NCBI GenBank assembly: GCA_001600495.1
Contig: BCKE01000015.1
Coordinates: 460,272-524,271, forward strand
Length of the DNA: 64,000 bases
From: Pilasporangium apinafurcum
Taxonomy: Eukaryota; Oomycota; Peronosporomycetes; Pythiales; Pythiaceae
Direction: 5' to 3'
Positions within the stretch are counted from its first letter, which is position 1; every line of letters starts with the position of its first letter. This document shows, piece by piece, positions 43,475 to 54,138 of the stretch. Both the position numbers and the translations under genes were made by a program. The notes under the pieces were generated by a model, which was not told the DNA's origin, ran no database searches, and was given only the letters and a program-made list of their open reading frames with translations.

Positions 43475-44386
43475 ATGGACAGTCACATCAAGGAAGAGGA
43501 ACGACGAGCGGTCACTGCGGCGGCATTACAACCACTAAAACCCCCACGGCCGACGCCGGTCTCACAGAAAAGGGAAGTGGAGACAACGGATGAAGAGACG
43601 ACGACAATCCACGACGAAACATGTTGCTCAGTCGAACTGCCGTCATCTACGATTGCGACCAGGATAGTACGAGCTATGACGATGCATCCGCCATTAGCAC
43701 CGGTGGCGGTAGTACCCTGTCAATTATCTCGTGCCATGGAGATCCACATGTTCCTCAGTCGCATCGAACATATTGAGATCCGCGAAGTGATGACCGAACA
43801 GGACGACAAAGTTACGTTTTATATTTTGGACATCTACCGGTATCAGCACCAGACAGGGATCCCCACACGGAAATATGAGAACATTGCCGCACTCTCCATG
43901 CGTACAAGCAGTTGTGAAAGCATCGGTACAAACAGGTCTAGTTTAAGTGGGTCAGTAGACAATCATCTCCAACACCATTTAGCGCAACACCATCCTCGGC
44001 ACTACGATCATCGCCTTCCAGACTACCAAATTGCACACCGATACTCGACCTTTTCCCGATTACGCTCGAAAATATGGGAAATCACCGGTAAACGTCATCC
44101 GCGTGGGCTAACGTCAGGTTCCCGGGAACCATGCAAGTATTGCACGTTTGTGCGAAATTTCTTACGTTACGCACCGGCACAACCTAATTTAAAAGTGAAA
44201 TTCATGACCACAACCGAGGCACGGAAGGAAATTTTAAGCACGTTTATCAATGAGCTCGTAGATGTGACCTGCAATCGCAGCTACCTGCACTGTCGAAGGT
44301 CACTCCGTGGGTATCATCAGATCCCCGCCATGTTGAAACGTTTCCTGACAGAGCAGAATGGTGAGAACTTCATGGCCTATTGTTGA
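43475..44386 (+). CDS. PX-like IPTR/CxxC family protein 15 with HRYSTF motif
   Basis: Intronless, 303 residues, ATG at 43475. After a charged, Pro-rich N-terminus come MEIHMFLSRIEHIEIREVM (88-106), VTFYILDIYRYQ (113-124), TGIPTRK (127-133), a His/Ser-rich insert (145-180), then DYQIAHRYSTFSRLRSKI (183-200), which keeps the Arg-Tyr pair of the PX motif, CxxC (Cys220, Cys223), RKEILSTFINELVDVTC (250-266), Cys266 and Cys273, IPAMLKRFLTEQ. It is one of three copies with a near-canonical lipid-binding motif and looks closer to genes 11 and 12 than to its neighbours 13 and 14. MSH3 starts about 125 bases downstream. Confidence 0.8.
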   Translation: MDSHIKEEERRAVTAAALQPLKPPRPTPVSQKREVETTDEETTTIHDETCCSVELPSSTIATRIVRAMTMHPPLAPVAVVPCQLSRAMEIHMFLSRIEHIEIREVMTEQDDKVTFYILDIYRYQHQTGIPTRKYENIAALSMRTSSCESIGTNRSSLSGSVDNHLQHHLAQHHPRHYDHRLPDYQIAHRYSTFSRLRSKIWEITGKRHPRGLTSGSREPCKYCTFVRNFLRYAPAQPNLKVKFMTTTEARKEILSTFINELVDVTCNRSYLHCRRSLRGYHQIPAMLKRFLTEQNGENFMAYC

Positions 44387-44510
44387 CAATACGGAAACAA
44401 TTAACAAGGTGACAAGGTCTAGATATACAGAGAACCAGGTCCTATGAAGTTGTTATTCTTTGAAAAAAGAGAAAGACGGAAGAACTTCATTTGTCTTCCA
44501 CATATTTAAC

Positions 44511-47500
44511 ATGATGAAAGAAAGAACTCATTTATTTTCCTACTTTGTGACCTCTTCGATGGTCGCAACTGCGAACTTAACGGAATCAATTTCGGACTTA
44601 TTGACTAGAAGGAGAATCGCCACTTGGTCCATCATTCTGAGAATGGAATTGAACTCCCCGTTCTTTGCCAATGTGCACACACATCGTGGTGAGAATGCAA
44701 CCTGTAGCGATGAGATGAAGGATACGAAGAACAAGGAACAGTCAGTGCTAGCGAGACTCACACAACACAAGAGGAAGCGCAATAGCGGACGTAAACCTGC
44801 GATTAGGGAAGTGGGACTGGGAGAAGAAGCAGAAAAGAACACATACACAGAGATGGAAAAGCAGGTAGTGGCACTACAACGTGCTCATCCGGACATGCTA
44901 CTGCTGTTTCAGTGCGGATATCGGATGCGTATTTTCGGGCAAGATGCAGAGGTAGACGGTCTCTTTTGTGATATTTGGTGTCGTTTGTTCACTAGATACG
45001 AGAGAATGACCCTTTCATGTAAACCTTCTTTTCTGTTAAATGTTTAAAGAATGCAGCTGCTGTCCTGGATATCAGTGCACACCAGCACAAGAACTTCGTG
45101 GAGGCTTCGATTCCTGTGCATCGCACACTTTATCATAGTCGACGTTTGGTGGAAAAAGGGTTCAAGGTTGGTGTGGTGAAGCAAACCGACACAATGGCGA
45201 TGCGAGCGCATCCCATAAAACCTGGTACACAACGGAAGCCTCTGGAGCGGTAATTGTACACCTCGTCAATTTGTTTCTTGTGAGCAAAATGTTGGGGGCT
45301 AACACACTTCTGGAATTACTGCAGCTGCGTGACCGAAATCTACACACGAGCTACGATTCCATTACCAGAGTGTGATGAGATTTGCGAAAATGCGAAGAAT
45401 GACTCGACATCTGCACGATTCATTCTCGCTATTGTAGAAAAAACGATACATTCGAAAGCAATATTTGCGGAATTCGTACACAACATGGAGGATGAGCGCA
45501 AGCAAGATCAGGTTAGTATTTTGTTGAGTGTCGGCAAATGCTTATGCTGAGTTTCTTGTTGGGCACGTGAAATAGGTACTGATATGATTATGGTGCCTAG
45601 ACATTAATACAGCAGGTTCACATTGGGGTTTTTGCACATGATGTTCACACCGGCAGATCCTTGTTTGAGGATTTTCATGATGGTATGACTCTGAGTCCAA
45701 CATATTCATACTTCCATCGCATTCCTAAATGCTCATTCGCTACTTTCTCTTGCATAGACGGATTTCGAAAGCATCTACAAAATATCTTGGATTTGATAGA
45801 GCCTGTCGAATTCGTAATACCTGTTGGTGGGCTGAGTGTGTACACGACACAAGTGCTTAAGAATTACGTAACCAGGCAAATAAGGTCTGGGGATGATGAT
45901 TGCGATGATGAAAATTTTCATACAAGTATACGAACAGAACTACTGGCGAACAATTTTTTTGAGCCAGACGAGGCGAAGCGTACACTTACGCATATTTTTG
46001 ATTGTGCAAAGCTGGAATACCATGGGATAACCGAGAGACCTATATTACCGGCTCTTAGTCTTTGTTGTTTTGGAGGATTATGGGGATATCTGCGCTCACT
46101 TGGTTTAGAGAACACCTTGATATCGCGGCTGTATTCTCGAATCATGGCACCAACTTCATCTGAAATTCGACATTTTCGATTGCCTACTCAAAGTCGTCAA
46201 GATTTAGATCTCTTGATCAATACGGTATGCTGTGTGTTAATATCTCTTGCCTATATTTGAAGAAATGGTGATATTTGACATGAGTACCGTGTGCTCAGAC
46301 CACAAATCAGATTACTGGCTCATTATTTTCGATGTTAAACTACACGAAAACGGAGTTCGGTGCTCGAAAGATCCGTGAGTGGATATGCGAACCATTAACG
46401 TCTATCCAGCAAATTAGAGAGCGCCAGCATACAATTCAAAGCTTGGCATTTACTTCTCCCTCTGCAGTTGGACAGCAGAATCCGACACCATCATATCACG
46501 TTGTATTCGAAGACCTTGTTGATACAATATTGCCCAAGTGCAAGCCATTGCTCCGTATTCTGCAGCAAATACACACCAGAAGAGCTTCGCCAGCTCGTAC
46601 CATATATGCGTTAGAATCATTATTGGATGTGGAGAGTCGCATTGGAAACTTGATTGAAATCCTTCGTGCTGAAGACAGTGACAATACGAAAGCATCCACA
46701 CGCAACTCTCCGGTGTTATTAGGACGACTGCTGAATTTGTACCCGAAGATGATTGATCAGCTCCATTGTTGTCTGCAGGGAATCGATACGCAATGTGCCA
46801 GACAGAATGACATGGAGAAGGCAATTCAACGGCGGCTGTGCTCATTACCTTCTTTAAAGCAAAAATACTGTGAGCTATCTGATGAATTACAAACATTGGA
46901 GTTCGAGTATGAAAAAGTATTAGCCTCATGTCAACAGATTTTGCACGACTTGTCGCTCAACTATAGCACATTTCGATCTGGTACAGATAATGAAATTTGT
47001 CATTTGATCGAGGTGAACCGCGAGCGACTTCATGATGTTCCACAGGAATGGCTCATCGTCAACTCCAACAAAATGATTGTTCGCTTTCATCCTAGAAAGA
47101 TTATTCAGCTGCATGTGCGTGAAGAATTGCTACAGCAGAAGAAGTTGGTTCTCGTCCAGTCTGCGTGGGTTGACTTTCTTCGATACGTGGATGGCAGCAT
47201 ATACGTGACGGCAATGCAATGTGTGGATATATTAGCGACATTAGATGCACTCTGCTCGCTAGCGACGGTTGCACAAACCCAGCCAAATTATAATATCCCT
47301 GAATTCGTTAGTGACGACATAGAAGATCAAATATTAGAAATTACTGATGGACGTCATCCGATTGTGGAAACGCTGCTAGACAAATCATGCTATATCAGCA
47401 ATTCGGTTTCACTGATGAGCTCAAAGGCGTCCCCAGGAGTATTACTGATGATTTCTGGACCAAACGCCGGTGGAAAAAGCAGTTTTCTACGTATGTGTGC

Positions 47501-48068
47501 ACTCATAGTGATCATGGCGCAGATGGGTTCCTTTGTTCCTGCGAAAAGTGTGCGGCTTTCCGTGTTCGATGGCGTATATACCCGAATGCACCGAAACAAT
47601 GAGAATACCAACGTTCAGTGGTCTGAAGTGAAGGCATTAAGTACAATTTCACACCATGCCACGTCCAAGTCTTTGGTGCTTATTGATGAGATTGGGTATG
47701 GATTGGCAACCACCCATGCTCACGCCATTGCCAATGGATTACTCGTCTTCCTTGTTGAAAAGACTGGTTGTCACGTACTCTTTGTGAGCCATATGTCAGA
47801 CCTGATCCGAAAGGTTCAGAATCGGCTGCGACAGAAATGTCAAACTAAAGAATTTGGATATGAATTTAACGCATCTGAGCCGTACGCGCAAGTCCAATCC
47901 AGATTAACGGAGAACGATGAGCTCATCTTTCATTACGCATTAAACGAAGGCATCGCCAGTGATAGCTTCGCTATTGATGTCGCCATGAAAACTGGAATAC
48001 CTCGGAATATTTTACAACATGCAGTGCGCCAACTCAAAATGTCAAAAACGAAGGAGACCAAGCCATGA
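44511..48068 (+). CDS. MSH3: MSH3-type mismatch-repair protein with altered ATPase core
   Basis: Five exons: about 44511-44951, 45050-45249, 45325-45511, 45616-46224, 46299-48068; all four introns are GT-AG and 74-104 nt. About 1070 residues; the first Met is uncertain. The name rests on the N-terminal mismatch-binding domain: TEMEKQVVALQRAHPDMLL, FGQDAE spliced to NAAAVLDI, FVEASIPVHR and GFKVGVVKQTDT, which match MSH3 rather than MSH6. YTKTEFGARKIREWI is the start of the core domain. MSH3 pairs with MSH2 to bind small insertion/deletion loops. In the ATPase, Walker A is GPNAGGKSS and Walker B is VLIDEIG. The usual STFxxE signature is replaced by NVQWSEV, and the usual GRGTSTxDG loop reads GYGLATTHA. 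Either a strongly diverged or an ATPase-impaired form. Confidence 0.85.
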
Positions 48069-50470
48069 TCACTGTGGGAGAATGTCCACCGCAGCAACCA
48101 TGCCAGCATCGGAATGATCGAGAATGTGACAATGCGCCACGACAGTGCCGACAAAGTCAACTGGACGAAACCGTATAGTTACATTACCCGGAGTAGGAAC
48201 AGCAATGACGTCTCGCCAATCACCAATTTCGTACTCAATGCCCGCTCCGTGACTTACGTCTACGATCTGGAACGCATTGGTATGCAAATGGAAGGGGTGA
48301 TTCTTCACAGCCCCGTGTCCGGCTTCATCGTATTTATTCACGATGACCCACTCTTGAACATGTCCAAGTGTCATGTTGTGAATGCTTCGACCGTCAAAAA
48401 TCTGATGGTTGACCATATACTCCTTATACGGAAACCCATCGCGCTTAACACTGCCTCCTGACGTGAATTCAAACGTAAACGTGGAGTGCTCCGTGTCAGC
48501 GAAGTCTATGTCGGCCAAGTGAAGCAAACTATTATCGGCATATAATGCAGGCTGTGGCGGAATAACAGTGATCGGGTGCATGCCCAGGGATGGACCGCTC
48601 ACGTGGAAAAACGCAAGAATACCATTGTACACTCCTGTAGCGGCGCCAAGAAAGCTATTGTCAGCTATATCTCGCGCTGAATGAAAGGGGCGTAATGGCT
48701 CTAGCTCATGATCTCCTTCGGTGTTGGGTTTGCAGTTGAATATGACGTCGGCTCGAGCTCCAGGTGAAATGATTAGCGATTTTAAACGACGTGGTGCTTT
48801 CAAATAAATCCCATCAGTCGCCGCGAGGTGCATTGAGCATCCTGGTACAGACAGGTCCAATGTGGATTTACCACCGGCGTTCACAATTCGAAGCAAACGA
48901 TTTTCATTTGGCTGCAGCTCGATTTTTGGCATATACTGTCCGTTCACGACGAAGAACGCGCCAATAGGCGGAAGCGTCGTGTCGCCTGGAGACAGCGCTT
49001 GTAATTCTTCGGACATGGTAATATCCAACGATGACTGTGCACGATGGATATGGGGAAAAAGCTCTCGTGCGGTATTATCCAATGTCGCCTTCGTGGTATA
49101 TTGCATTCTCATATCCAACATGCTTCGAGACGCTGCTGCTGCATCGAGCAACCCGCCTGAAAAGCCAAATTCTTGCAATACGATAACGTGCTCTTGCATA
49201 TCCTGATATTCTTGTGGGATAGTTTCTGGATCATCTTCTACAATAATCGCACCGACCATGCCACCACCCATTTGCAAGTACACAGCACCATGATAGTGCG
49301 GATGGTAGTGAAACATGCCACGTGGATGATTCTCAGGCACGTGAATTTGTGTAAACGAAGTTTCGCCTGGGTGAACTTCACGTAAAACATTGTCGGCGAT
49401 ACCAGTCGGATCCACATGCATCCCATGGACATGCAGATTTGTAGTGTTTGGGTTATGGAATGTGTTCATTGTCCATGTACCTGGAACGTTCGGACCCAAA
49501 TCATTCACCAAGTGGATATTGAGCATATCTCCAGGCTGAATACGAAGTGTCGGTCCGGGAATGCTGTTCTCGTACGCGCGCGTCCAAAACGAGATTGGTC
49601 CGTCGGTATAATGCAATGTATCGACATGGATCGTCGTGTTAAGTTCTCCATTGATCGAGCGTCGTGTTTCTGGTTGTGTGAATGTCTCTAGTTGGGACAA
49701 GAAATGGTCCATTGATATCTATTAAGCCAAAACGGATATGATTCAGTATCATCAATCAGCGAGCAGCAGGAGGCAACGATATGATTCAGGTTTACCTGTC
49801 GGGCACTTTTCGAGTTCTCCTGTTTCAAGTGATGGTGGTGTACGGAGTCACTGACTGTCGTCGTTTTTGTATCAGAAGCTGTCGTATCAGCATCGTAAAT
49901 GGTTGGTCCATGACGCCGAGCGTAAGTCATCATCATTAATGCTGCAAGTCCTAATCCAAGCACGACCGAGCAGGCCACATTACGTCGATAGATCATCTTG
50001 GCAGTAGGCGGCTGTCGCAGTCGACGTTTGTCGTTACCGAGCAATTTGTCCCCATCCTTGCCGTTATCGTCGTCAGTATCTGCACTAGTATCATCGCAAC
50101 CGGAAGACAATACTGGCGTCAAATCGCACAGCATACTGCCGTAACAATCACTAGCATTGCTGTTATTTGAATTAGACGTATTATTGCGCTTCCTGCTCTG
50201 ATTGCTAGAGTTGTTGTTGTTATTATTGGTGGTGGTGCTTATTCCGCTGGTGGAATGGTCCATGTTTGTCGTTTTGTGAAGCAGACAGGAGGATGCAGTT
50301 GTTGCAACTGACGGTGACGGGTGATGATGATGATGATGATGCTGGTGGTGTTGTTGTTGTAATGGATTTGCTTCTGCTTCCCGTTCTGATGGAACATCGT
50401 CGCGAGTGGCTACAGAGAGACACGCATTTGTCATGAGAGTCGGTTGCTTTAAAACTGACGGGTGTTGCAT
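48069..50470 (-). CDS. Membrane-anchored multicopper oxidase
   Basis: Two exons on the minus strand: 50470-49796 and 49718-48069, with a 77-nt intron (CAG|GTAAAC ... TAATAG|ATA); 774 residues. The frame opens further up but only from a GTG. N-terminal cytosolic part: low complexity with poly-His (41-50), poly-Asn (82-90) and an Asp-rich stretch, then RR..VACSVVLGLGLAALMMMTYA, a single membrane segment (about 164-183) with basic residues before it, so type II topology. The oxidase follows with all four copper motifs: LHVHGMH, FHYHPHYHG, HPFHLHTNAF and HCHILDHSDAGM, the last with the axial Met of type 1 copper. It resembles bilirubin oxidase/CueO and plant LPR-type ferroxidases; substrate unproven. 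It is convergent with MSH3, with no gap between the stops. Transposons lie just upstream. Confidence 0.88.
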
Positions 50471-50579
50471 GTCAATGTTGTCTGAGCAGAGAAAAGCGCA
50501 AAATGGAACATGGCACCAAAGATGCTCAAACAACTGATTTGACCATAGTACTGTTTGAGACACAATAACGGAGATTCAT

Positions 50580-50674
50580 CTCATGAGAAACCAGTAACTC
50601 AGGGAAGATCTTGTTTTCTGTTTCGATCCGATTTGACTTCCCTTTTGTTTCCAAGTTTTTGAGCTAATTCTTGT
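50580..50674 (-). mobile_element. Fanzor-family 3' end fragment, copy 0
   Basis: CTCAGGGAAGATCT with its flanks, ending near GAGCTAATTC, resembles the downstream end of Fanzor copy 1 (13583-13650) and less closely copies 2 and 3. No coding part is left. It directly abuts the Tc1/mariner-type element, which inserted at TA at its edge, and lies about 110 bases upstream of the oxidase start codon. Confidence 0.5.
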
Positions 50675-50676
50675 TA

Positions 50677-50734
50677 CACCCTATGGACAAAACATTTGCA
50701 AGTCAGGGACAAAATTTAGGGAACCTCGGGACAA
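50677..50734 (+). repeat. Left terminal inverted repeat
   Basis: About 58 bases, matched at the right end with one mismatch (a T/C near position 39); similarity continues for some 10 more bases after a small length difference. Contains direct sub-repeats of GGGACAAA. Confidence 0.92.
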
Positions 50735-50905
50735 ATTTGCAAATAAAAATGGGACAAATGAAATGCAACTTGGGGAGAAAACTTTGCAATCCGCGTCATA
50801 GCGGATCAGTAATCTGAAGGAAATCTGTCCACTGAACCATCTCGAAAGCGAGGGCGCCCCCCTCTGTTACCATCGCGACTTCCATCTCTTTCGCCAGAGG
50901 TAGTT

Positions 50906-52534
50906 ATGGATCCAGAACTCCAAACAATACATCTGGAATCAGCCAGAGCCCGTCAGCGGATGGCGAAATCCCAGGAAATTCAGCAAAAGCAAGCTGAAAG
51001 AGCGAGAACTATTGCTCACTCTCGGGCCCGCCGATCCATCCATCAGCTTGCTCAAGCCGCCTTTCATTCATCTCAGGTTTCTGAGAAAAAAGCGGCGCAG
51101 CTCCGGAAGCGTGTTGAGGCAAATGCAGCTGAACAGCAACAAATTGATCAAATTGTTGTAGCGATTGAAGCTGGCGATAACCTTGAAAATTTCCCTCCGA
51201 ATTTGATGCAAAAAGCATTGACACTTTGTGCTTCGAGGAGACCTCGTGTAACTAGGGAAGAGCATGACAAAATGACAATGCTTCAGGGCAAACTCTCCCA
51301 ACAAGACATTGCTTCTGTTGTTGGAGTTTCTCCATCAACGGTAAGCAGGCATCTTCATGGTCCATTTCTGGAAGGGCAATCATCGAGTCAACATCACAAG
51401 AGTGGGCGACCGTGCAAATTGACCGATGAAATGCTATGGGCTGCAGCACGATTTCAATTCCTTTTCAATACGAGGTGTCTAGCGGAGACTGCCGCGTTTA
51501 TCAACCTGACATTTGGGATAAAGATTTCCCCTAAAACAATTGGCCGACACTTGAAACATCGATGCGGCTTCCGCTTGGGCGACTTTCGACAATTCCCCGA
51601 AGAACGGAATTCGATTCGTTCAGTCGAACTTCGCTTCGAGTATGAAAGAGATATGCAGGAAAAGTACGGCCCGAATACTCTTTATCACGCTATCTATTTC
51701 GACGAGATGTCGATGTCACGGCCGACCAAGCGAAAAGCGTGGTCTATATGCGGATGGATCCCATGTGTTGCTGGTGAGAGTCATAAGGAAAGCCGCGAAC
51801 ACATTTCGCTCCTTCTATCAGCCAGTCCTGAACTTGGCGTTGTCTACTACGAAATTGTAGAAGGATCAGTCACCGGTCAAACTGTCTTGGCCTTCTGCAA
51901 GGCGATGGTTCGGGTATACGTCGAGAAGTTTGAACCAGCGCATCCTGATCAATCTCGATCGCACCAGCGAAGAGCTTTCATCATGGATAATGTTCGTTCG
52001 CATCATTCGTCTGCTTTGAAAATCTTCTTCGAAGGTGATACAATGTCAAAGCTAATTGCGTTGGAGTTTCTGCCGCCATATTCACCGTTTTTAAATCCAG
52101 TTGAAGAGGTATTTTCATTAGTAAAAGGTAGAATCGCTCGAAAGAGAGCTTCTTCCTCTGAGACGGACGAAAGCAAAGCTTTTATGAAACAAAGCCTCGT
52201 GGAAGAAATTTTGAAGGTGTCTGATGATGATATAAAGAGCTTCTTTTTTCATGTTATCGAGTTTCTGAAGATGGCAAAACACAAACAACCAGTGTTCACA
52301 CAGCAGATGTACGAGAACTCACACGTTGGCGATGACACCAGCTATTGTCCTCTTCTGCCTCACAATGTGGAACTACTTTTGAATTCATATCTTCCTAGGA
52401 CTTACGACGAGTTTACTCCAGAGATGAATCGAGTGGTGGAGAATACTTATAAGTGTCGACGCCTCACTGCCGAGTTAATCGACGGTCTTGTTCAAGTCAA
52501 TGATTTGTCTACTTTGAATAATCGTCAAGCATAA
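50906..52534 (+). CDS. DD38E transposase of the IS630/Tc1/mariner superfamily
   Basis: 542 residues, ATG at 50906, intronless and intact. A basic, Gln/Ala-rich coiled-coil-like start (1-90) precedes a helix-turn-helix (QQDIASVVGVSPSTVSRHL, 132-150) and a second one (about 172-215, SPKTIGRHL), for binding the inverted repeats. The catalytic core has IYFDEMSM (Asp266), FIMDNVRSHH (Asp361) and LPPYSPFLNPVEE (Glu400), with 38 residues between the second Asp and the Glu, so DD38E by eye. It cuts and pastes the element at TA sites. It is longer than animal Tc1 proteins (about 340 residues), mainly from the N-terminus and a 140-residue tail. No defect is visible, so it may be active. Confidence 0.92.
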   Translation: MDPELQTIHLESARARQRMAKSQEIQQKQAERARTIAHSRARRSIHQLAQAAFHSSQVSEKKAAQLRKRVEANAAEQQQIDQIVVAIEAGDNLENFPPNLMQKALTLCASRRPRVTREEHDKMTMLQGKLSQQDIASVVGVSPSTVSRHLHGPFLEGQSSSQHHKSGRPCKLTDEMLWAAARFQFLFNTRCLAETAAFINLTFGIKISPKTIGRHLKHRCGFRLGDFRQFPEERNSIRSVELRFEYERDMQEKYGPNTLYHAIYFDEMSMSRPTKRKAWSICGWIPCVAGESHKESREHISLLLSASPELGVVYYEIVEGSVTGQTVLAFCKAMVRVYVEKFEPAHPDQSRSHQRRAFIMDNVRSHHSSALKIFFEGDTMSKLIALEFLPPYSPFLNPVEEVFSLVKGRIARKRASSSETDESKAFMKQSLVEEILKVSDDDIKSFFFHVIEFLKMAKHKQPVFTQQMYENSHVGDDTSYCPLLPHNVELLLNSYLPRTYDEFTPEMNRVVENTYKCRRLTAELIDGLVQVNDLSTLNNRQA

Positions 52535-52649
52535 TACAGCATTTCAATTAACTCCTGTTAGTTTGTGGAGTAGTTTTCGGCTTGATAGTGAAAACAGGAT
52601 CAAAATGGACAATATTGCAATTTCAGATGAGTTCTTAATTTGCAATATT

Positions 52650-52707
52650 TTGTCCCGAGGTTCCCTAAGTTTTGTCCCTGACTTGCAAATGTTTTGTCCA
52701 TAGGGTG
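52650..52707 (-). repeat. Right terminal inverted repeat
   Basis: Inverted copy of the left end, finishing at CATAGGGTG before the TA duplication. It starts about 115 bases after the transposase stop. Confidence 0.92.
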
Positions 52708-52959
52708 TACTTGTTTTTGATTTTGGAGCTTGAAGTTTTGTTTGTGCATATATCTCAAGTATAGTTTAACGCAGTTAATGGAGATATCAGACCAGGCACC
52801 GTCTGCCAAACTTCTTATGTACCAAAATCTTCATAGACATTCATTATAGAATCTTCCAAAAAGACGAAAATGAAAAAATAAGGCCCAAAAGGCTCATGGA
52901 TGGTTTCAAAGAGGTTATTGGACAGCTGCAATCAAATCCTACTTCCAACGTTTGCTACA

Positions 52960-53420
52960 TCTGAGATGACTTGGAAAGAAACTGAATTTTCAGCAAGGTT
53001 TCGAGAGCAATGCTGACATTATCTTACTATAAATTCAAGAAAATGCTAGAGTACAAGATAGAGTGATCAGGAGCACGTGCGGTTGAATGCAAAAAAGACT
53101 ATACTTCGAAAACGTGTTCTTGCTGTGGGAGAATCAACCACAGTATCCAAGTACGGAAAGAATTATCGTCCTCATTGTGCAATTTGGTTACAGATCACGA
53201 TATTAACGCAGCTAAAAATATTTTTCTGAAGAACGAATGTGCTCATGGGCCAATCTGGTCCAGATATCGGAGACCGCCTTCCTCAAGGTGTCTGCTCGTT
53301 GAAGTGCTTGTCAGACTCAAGTTGATCAACCGGAAAATAAACAACAGAAGTCATCATTTGATACTTTGATATCTCTTGAAATTTTTTTAATCTCTTGAGG
53401 ACACCAAAATATAATATTTC
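52960..53420 (+). mobile_element. Broken Fanzor/TnpB-type nuclease element, copy 3
   Basis: The plus strand from about 53025 reads LSYYKFKKMLEYKIE, then SGARAVECKKDYTSKTCSCC, the helix and first zinc-ribbon half typical of TnpB (L.YKA...G, YTSKTCSxCG), then DHDINAAKNIFLKN, the third RuvC motif with its Asp. The frame is broken. This is the only copy on the plus strand. Its tail (SRYRRPPSSRCLLVE) and 3' end (GGACACCAAAATA near 53400) resemble those of copies 1 and 2. Sequence from 52710 to 52960 may also belong to it but shows no motif. Confidence 0.72.
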
Positions 53421-53535
53421 AAAGGGATCATAAAAAATAGGATATTATAATTAAAAATAGAAAGTAAGACATTTCGACAATAAATGAAAGAAATAGGACA
53501 TATGTATACCAATTATCTGGATTCTGTATATATAT

Positions 53536-53566
53536 AGGGTAATGATATTTCTACTTCCTTTTTTTT
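53536..53566. repeat. Extra partial copy of the inverted-repeat end
   Basis: AGGGTAATGATATTTCTA plus a T-run repeats the outermost 31 bases of the neighbouring element's left end with a few changes. It may be left from an earlier insertion or a slipped duplication. Confidence 0.6.
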
Positions 53567-53983
53567 AGGGTTATGATATTTCTACCCCCTTTTTTTGATA
53601 TATCTACCACTCAAAGTGCAAAATACGGTAGAGTTTACTTCAAAACACGGTACTATGTGTCTTTTGCCTGCTGAGTATTACCACATATCGATGATCGGCC
53701 AATCACATTGTTCTTCCCGTAGTCTGAACGCACTATACACAAAGAGAATCCCTCTTGCTGCGCTAATCCGAATAAAGAGTCGAAAGGTTCCTTGGTCGAT
53801 CCGTAGTCCATGAAGAACTTACTCGTCTTCTCCATTTTTATTGCTTTGTTGTCCCGCCCAATCGTCAATGATAGCCAAGTCTCGTTATTTGTGGGCTAGC
53901 ATATTTTGGCATCTTCTTACTATCTTTTGCACTTCGAGGGGTAGATACATTAAAAAATGGGGGTAGAAATATCATAACCCTTC
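53567..53983. mobile_element. 417-bp nonautonomous element with 57-bp inverted repeats
   Basis: The ends, 53567-53623 and 53925-53983, are inverted copies starting AGGGTTATGATATTTCTA, about 90% alike by eye. I see no clear target duplication; both flanks are T-rich. The inside has a short minus-strand frame (53653-53868) with FDSLFGLAQQEGFSLCIVRSD, which resembles the FAR1/MULE-type N-terminal domain, so the element may derive from a Mutator-like transposon (weak inference). Confidence 0.68.
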
Positions 53984-54138
53984 TTTTTATAATCCCCATT
54001 TCGATATTGTAAATACAGTATTTAGTGTGGATTCAGAAACACAATGTTGAAATCAAATAGACAATCACTCATTTCATTACCGCGCCAACACTTCAACAGA
54101 GGAGGAAGCAAAAGAAGCCACTAAGACATCGTGCAAGC

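Larger units (their letters stand above)
50677..52707 (+). mobile_element. Complete IS630/Tc1/mariner-type DNA transposon
   Basis: 2031 bp, bounded by inverted repeats that start CACCCTATGGACAAAACA, and flanked by TA on each side (50675-50676 and 52708-52709), the target duplication of this superfamily. It holds one intact transposase gene. The two ends differ by one substitution over about the first 58 bases, so the insertion is recent. It carries no passenger gene. Confidence 0.93.

Noticed and set aside
43411-43593. Frames overlapping the start of PX-like gene 15
   Set aside because: Shadow frame of the GC-rich N-terminal coding part.
53653-53868. An independent FAR1-like gene
   Set aside because: It lies wholly inside the 417-bp inverted-repeat element and is too short; I treat it as part of that element.
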